DNA from: Limonium bicolor
Taxonomy: Eukaryota > Streptophyta > Magnoliopsida > Caryophyllales > Plumbaginaceae
Assembly (NCBI GenBank): GCA_023374045.1
Contig: CM041783.1
Location: 126,791,503-126,855,502 of the forward strand
Direction of reading: 5' to 3'
Length of the DNA: 64,000 nt
Part shown: positions 59,678 through 64,000 of the stretch, one piece after another
How positions within the stretch are numbered: position 1 is the first letter of the stretch
How the letters are laid out: every line of letters begins with the position of its first letter
The notes under the pieces: generated by a model
What the model was told of the DNA's origin: nothing
What the model saw: only the letters and a program-made list of their open reading frames with translations
Database searches by the model: none
Position numbers and translations under genes: made by a program

Positions 59678-59711
59678 TCTACCCCCCTTAAAATGGATTA
59701 CGCCCACGTAA
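59678..59711 (-). promoter_or_regulatory. Internal polypurine tract with upstream hairpin, F
   Basis: In element orientation gattacg-tggg-cgtaatc is followed by aaggggggtaga (59689 to 59678), 1.15 kb before the 3' LTR. Confidence 0.57.
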
Positions 59712-62497
59712 TCACATTATATGATCTTTGAACATAAGTTCAAGATGTCTAATTCTCACCAAGCATTCTAGCTTCCACGTCATCTATCTTACTTATAATT
59801 CGATCAGAATGACTTAGTCTCTGTATCGAGGATTCTTAACGGTACTTATACCGTATTCTTAACTTAGTTTGGCTAATCTCAAAGTAGTGATCTGCTAGCT
59901 TCCGCTGCGACTCTGATAATCTTAGGCTTAATTGTCTCAATGGACACGTGTTATCTTTATATATACACGGCCTTAATGAGTTGTAACTCGTCTATCCATT
60001 TCTTGAAGATCTTACGCTCGTAATCTTAGTGTTTTCTCGAATGTCTAAATTGTTCTCCCCAACCGACCTTTGGTCTGAGGATGATTCTTATCCTGAAACT
60101 ACTGTTTAGTGCATAATGCGCTTTACAGTCTTAATCCCTTACATCTTAAGACATGTCCAATGTCTGTACTTAACAATCCGTGCTTCTCGCACTTCATAGT
60201 CCTTAATTATCTGTTCTCTGGTTCCTTGTGTTGCTGGTTCAACTGAATTCTTCTCTTCGACTGTTTGTGGTAGTAGCTGCTCTTGTCTGATCTTGCGTCG
60301 TTGTCGGTGGTACGGAGTCGACTACTTCCCGTGTTCCTTACACCACTCGTTCACATGCATGGGGTACCTTACTGGTACATTACTACTTACCCAACTAACT
60401 CATAAATGAGCGTGTCAGGCCTGCAAGCCCCTGTGGGGTGCAGTCGTCCCACGTCTCGTTTTAGTAAACTCATAGTGTCCGTCACACGTTTAGCTATTGC
60501 TAATTATGAAGTATTCTGTTGTCGATCTCCTCTTTCATCGTTCCATAATAACATTTATTGTTCTTCTTGAAGTTAATCAAGGGAATCCATTACTGTGTTC
60601 TTGGTATGGTATACTCAGCTCCTTTCTGTATTCCGTCGTGATTCGGTCTTAATATTGAGGTCTCTTCGTAGAGCCTCTTATCTTGTTCCTCATATTTATG
60701 CTACTAGGAATGCACTTCCAGTTCCTTAAGGAATGGGTAGTGTGCTTCCTGTAAAATCTTACCTAACAGGTCCAGACTACTGGCATCAATGCTCAGTTCG
60801 TCTACCATCTTATTTCTTACTATTGGTCTTAACTCATAAATCATTGCCTCAGTGTCATTTGACGGCTCATACATAATGGTCGCCTTACCGCGCACCATGA
60901 CTTAATCCACTTATCTAACTATTGTACTTCACGACCACTACTACCGTGGTAGTTGGCCTTTACCATGTTGCCCATTAATGGTGCAACCTCTTACTCACTT
61001 ATTCTAATGTCTTACTTATACTCAATCCCTTCTTGGTGTAAACACACTGGGAGTTCTCTCATTCCGTGTATGGCGGTTGCCGTACGTGTTGAAAATAGTT
61101 GACTCTTGATATGAAGATGTATGCTCCAATCTCAGATTCGTAAGTAGGCTAATCTCTTTCGCTTTCTTTCATCCTTAGTGATGTTATCTACCATGTATTT
61201 AACTGGTTACTGAAGAAGTATCCACTGATCAAGCTCTTCTGAGCATGCTTAATTGACGTGCCATAAGTGCAGTCACAATGTTTACCTCTGACATCATTAA
61301 TTCTTACATCCTGGGTGTTGGATATGGTCTATCTGTGCGACCTTCCTTATTACTCAAGTGTATCTGGTATGTTCTAAGTAATCTCAAGGTTCATGGTTTC
61401 CATTTTCTAAATAAAGTGTATTTATCTCTAATAAGTGAAAGCCCTTTTTATGAGGGGTTCATTCCCACTCTTGGCCTCACAACAAGGAGAGGTATCCCCA
61501 CCCTAAAAGGCATGGTTCGTTCTCCGCTCCTGTCCTTAGCATTATCTCAATATTCTCATTGGTACCCTTTCTTGGTATATTTTTCCCAATCTAAATTATA
61601 GGTTTGGTAACCGTTCATATCTACGCATTGTAGTTCCTCATGGCTTAAATAAGCTCTCTTATAACTTACTGCGCCTCGGGCTCTGATGTGGTTAACATCC
61701 TTGGCTCGTAGGCTCCTAATGCTTAATGTCTCAGTTCATTATTTGTACTCTTACTCATCTGCAGGTCTTCCTTATGAGATCTGTTCTGGAACTTCATCCA
61801 CCGTTAGGTTACATACTAAATGTAGTATCGGGTTTCATGGTAAGTTGCTGCATCCTGCTTCCGCTATGGAAGTTGTTCAGGTGTTCTGAGGTTACTTAAT
61901 GTCTTTGACAATGCTGTCATTTTATTAGACTTATGTCTTTTAATAGTCAAAGTTAGGTTCGCATTAGGCGTTTGCCTTAAGGTGTCAAGTTGGATATCAT
62001 CCAGTCATCTTATACCTTCATCTCAACGCTTCGTTCAACTTCTGTTGACTACGCCACCCGTTGATGAACAATCATACTTGGGTGTTAATGAGTTAAGCAA
62101 ACAGTGTTAACTGTCATTCATCAGTTGTTCGGCTCGACTATGCCCGCTTGTGTGGGTAGTCCTCTGAGCTTCCTTTTCCAGGGTTGTACACTTTAATCCT
62201 TAGTAGGTTATAGCTTACGTTATTTCTTTTATCCTTTTCTGGGTTTTCCAACATCTTCATTGAAGAATGTTGTTATTGGTATCCTTAATGGTCACTCTGG
62301 GAGTCTTATCCCGTTTTCGTTGTAAGTCGATGCTTCAACAGTTTCAACAGTATCTTATAATACATCCCTTGTATTTTATTGCTTATATAGTGTTTTTGCT
62401 CGCGATACCGAGCAATCTCTTAGGTTTTCCCCTTGGAGTTTGGGATTGTGTTCTTACCGTACTGTCGGTTGTTGTTGTAGTGGGTTATACCGTGGTA

Positions 62498-62517
62498 GCA
62501 CTTGCTATGGCAAGTGC
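62498..62517 (-). other. Conserved inverted repeat in the interior, F
   Basis: Identical to C: gcacttgc / gcaagtgc arms with a cata centre, 885 nt after the primer site start. Confidence 0.6.
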
Positions 62518-63162
62518 GCCATGCAGGATGGGTTATTGGTACAAGGTGCATTGGAAGTAAAACTCCCTTCTAATTTCCATGTAATTGGTAGTCCTCGGGA
62601 CTCCCTCAATGATCTCTTATTTTGGATATTCGTCCATCCGGCAGTTTCCTTGTTGTTTGACAGTACTGTCATCTACCAGGGCGTTCCTCTTTCTGAGGGA
62701 ACCCCTTAACATTTTCTTATGTCTTAATCCTCGCCTTTGTCTCCACACATCTTGTTGTGGTTACTAAGTAATGATTGTCCTTTAGGCACTACATCGTAGT
62801 CCTATTTCAGTAAACCATTTATATGAGTTCCCGTTTCTTAGCTGGACGTTCCAGTAATCTTAATCCTCATACTCTGTATTATTTCACTGTTATTCTCCTT
62901 CGGACCACTGTCCGGTACTCATGTCGTTTATCATTTCCTTATCTATTGCACCCGTAGTGCTTGCCTTATCATTGGTATGGCGGGTTATTTCGACTGCGTA
63001 GCATGTCGACCCATGTTGCCGGTAATTACCGTTCCCTTACTGATAGTATTCCTTAGGTAGCGCCTGTTCCTCTATTGCGCTCCATTAAAAACCTCCAAGT
63101 TTTCCATAACTGTTGTACAACAAATTGTTTCTCGTATTGCTTACTGTTAGCTAACTGCCAGA

Positions 63163-63176
63163 TCGGGTTTCCCCGA
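63163..63176 (-). other. Conserved GAAA-tetraloop hairpin, F
   Basis: tcggg-gaaa-cccga in element orientation, with the neighbouring agagaag / cttctct stem at about 63180-63198. Confidence 0.6.
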
Positions 63177-63375
63177 GTAAGAGAAGGCTTTCTTCTCTCT
63201 GGCGTTTGTTCCACATATTCAGGGTTAGGGATGTGGAGGGCGGGCCTAGGTACTATGGATATCCGGTAAACACCGGGGAGTCCTGGCTAACGCACCTCAC
63301 ACACTATCTCTCAACCCTTAACCCGTAACTCAATCTCAACCTCAATATCTTCCTAAGTTCGGTAATTCCTTGTCT

Positions 63376-63402
63376 TCAGAGCGTAACTACGCTCTGATAC
63401 CA
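63376..63402 (-). promoter_or_regulatory. Primer binding site (initiator tRNA-Met) embedded in a perfect hairpin, F
   Basis: TGGTATCAGAGC in element orientation starts at 63402. A perfect 10-bp inverted repeat (tcagagcgta / tacgctctga, 63376-63397) overlaps it. Confidence 0.92.
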
Positions 63403-63407
63403 CTTTT

Positions 63408-64000
63408 TGTAACACCCAACTCAATCCAAATGTGGTCTCGCAACTTAACAGTATATATATACACTTGTCACAGCGGAATTCTTTACAATCCAGGACCTTG
63501 CCACGGTCTGACTACAGAATATACCGAACGTTAGTCTAAAAACCATAACCATTTACATAACCTTCTTACAATCCACTCACAACCTATACATCTTACTAAC
63601 TCAATTGCCATACGAGTGTACAGGCACAACTCGTAGGTCATACTTAATCCTTAACACTTGTACTCCTTCTCACTCTCGCGACGGCCGCCTCCTGATGTTC
63701 ACCTGTGTAGTAAAAAGAAGCCCCCGAGGGGGTCAGCACGAATGCTGGTACGATCCTCTCATGGCCCCCAAGCTAACGTGGCTACGACGACTAATTGTCG
63801 ATAGCATGGAGGTTGATTAGATGCACAACATAATAGAAAGTGCAGTAAACAACCACTCAGATATGAACAATCAAAGTTCACGCACAATGAACGACTTACT
63901 TAATGCGTTCCCTTAATTAGAGAGTTAGTTATTTAACTCCTTAAGTAATGTTCTCTCTTAATCTTAGTCCATCCTTATCTTACCTCAATCTGATTCTTAA
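63408..64000 (-). repeat. 5' LTR of element F, 3' end only
   Basis: Near copy of 53865-54457. The LTR continues past the end of the window. Confidence 0.9.

Larger units (their letters stand above)
58543..63407 (-). mobile_element. Non-coding interior of element F
   Basis: Its block order matches C. Frames up to 107 aa exist on the antisense strand (61278-61601, 62267-62560, 62440-62709) without known motifs. Signals are the 3' polypurine tract (58543-58554), an imperfect duplication (about 58775-58940), an internal polypurine tract (59678-59689), an inverted repeat (62498-62517), a GAAA hairpin (63163-63176) and a primer-site hairpin (63376-63402). Confidence 0.82.
53865..64000 (-). mobile_element. 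LARD-like LTR retrotransposon F (3' LTR, interior and part of 5' LTR)
   Basis: Minus-strand element. The 3' LTR is 53865-58542 (4678 bp), the interior 58543-63407 (4865 bp), and the 5' LTR runs from 63408 past the window end. The visible parts of the two LTRs (53865-54480 and 63408-64000) are almost identical; the differences I saw are a one-base gap near the LTR end and a small change near 54357/63897. It is related to C through both LTR and interior. Flanking agaag (53860-53864) is the expected duplication. No gag or pol frame is present. Confidence 0.9.

Overview
This window is plant nuclear repetitive DNA made almost entirely of nested LTR retrotransposons. I see no host gene, tRNA, rRNA or bacterial feature. 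The plant assignment rests on an Athila-lineage Ty3/Gypsy element primed by tRNA-Asp, plus several very long-LTR elements primed by initiator tRNA-Met, all with 5-bp target site duplications. A large-genome flowering plant is likely; the species cannot be told from this window.

Layout, left to right. Bases 1-1943 are the 3' part of an element interior. It runs through a polypurine tract into a 4.4-kb LTR (1944-16872), a second interior (16873-22059) and another LTR (22060-26430). This is an LTR-sharing tandem, called family A here. The first of these LTRs is split by a complete minus-strand Athila-type element (5744-16290, TSD tcggc). That element has two 1.6-kb LTRs, a tRNA-Asp primer site, gag, and a pol broken by several frameshifts; no envelope-like frame is visible. 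Bases 26431-26886 and 41346-41715 are two halves of an older related LTR (G), split by complete element C (26887-41340, TSD attgc, two 4618-bp LTRs). Bases 41716-47411 hold element D on the minus strand: a degenerate gag and a 5' LTR, with pol missing. Bases 47412-51534 are an AT-rich degenerate remnant (H). Bases 51535-53864 are a truncated LTR (E). Minus-strand element F runs from 53865 to beyond the window end.

A, C and F have LTRs of 4.4-4.7 kb and interiors of 4.9-5.2 kb with no substantial reading frame, which fits LARD-like non-autonomous retrotransposons. D has related LTR ends, the same primer site and a gag, so it is a candidate for the autonomous lineage that supplied proteins. The LTR junctions suggest this order of insertion: H received D and E; D received G; G received A and C; A received the Athila element; E received F.

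The most interesting content is structural. (1) Each long LTR carries a tandem array of hairpins whose arms differ between families but stay complementary. (2) The primer binding site lies in a near-perfect hairpin that covaries between elements. (3) A GAAA-tetraloop hairpin and a second short hairpin are conserved downstream in the non-coding interiors. (4) A second, internal copy of the polypurine tract lies about 1.2 kb before the 3' LTR, preceded by its own hairpin. (5) The TATA-like motif lies in a covarying palindrome in C, E and F. The Athila element carries an unrelated hairpin array in its LTRs. All alignments were made by eye; no percentages were computed.
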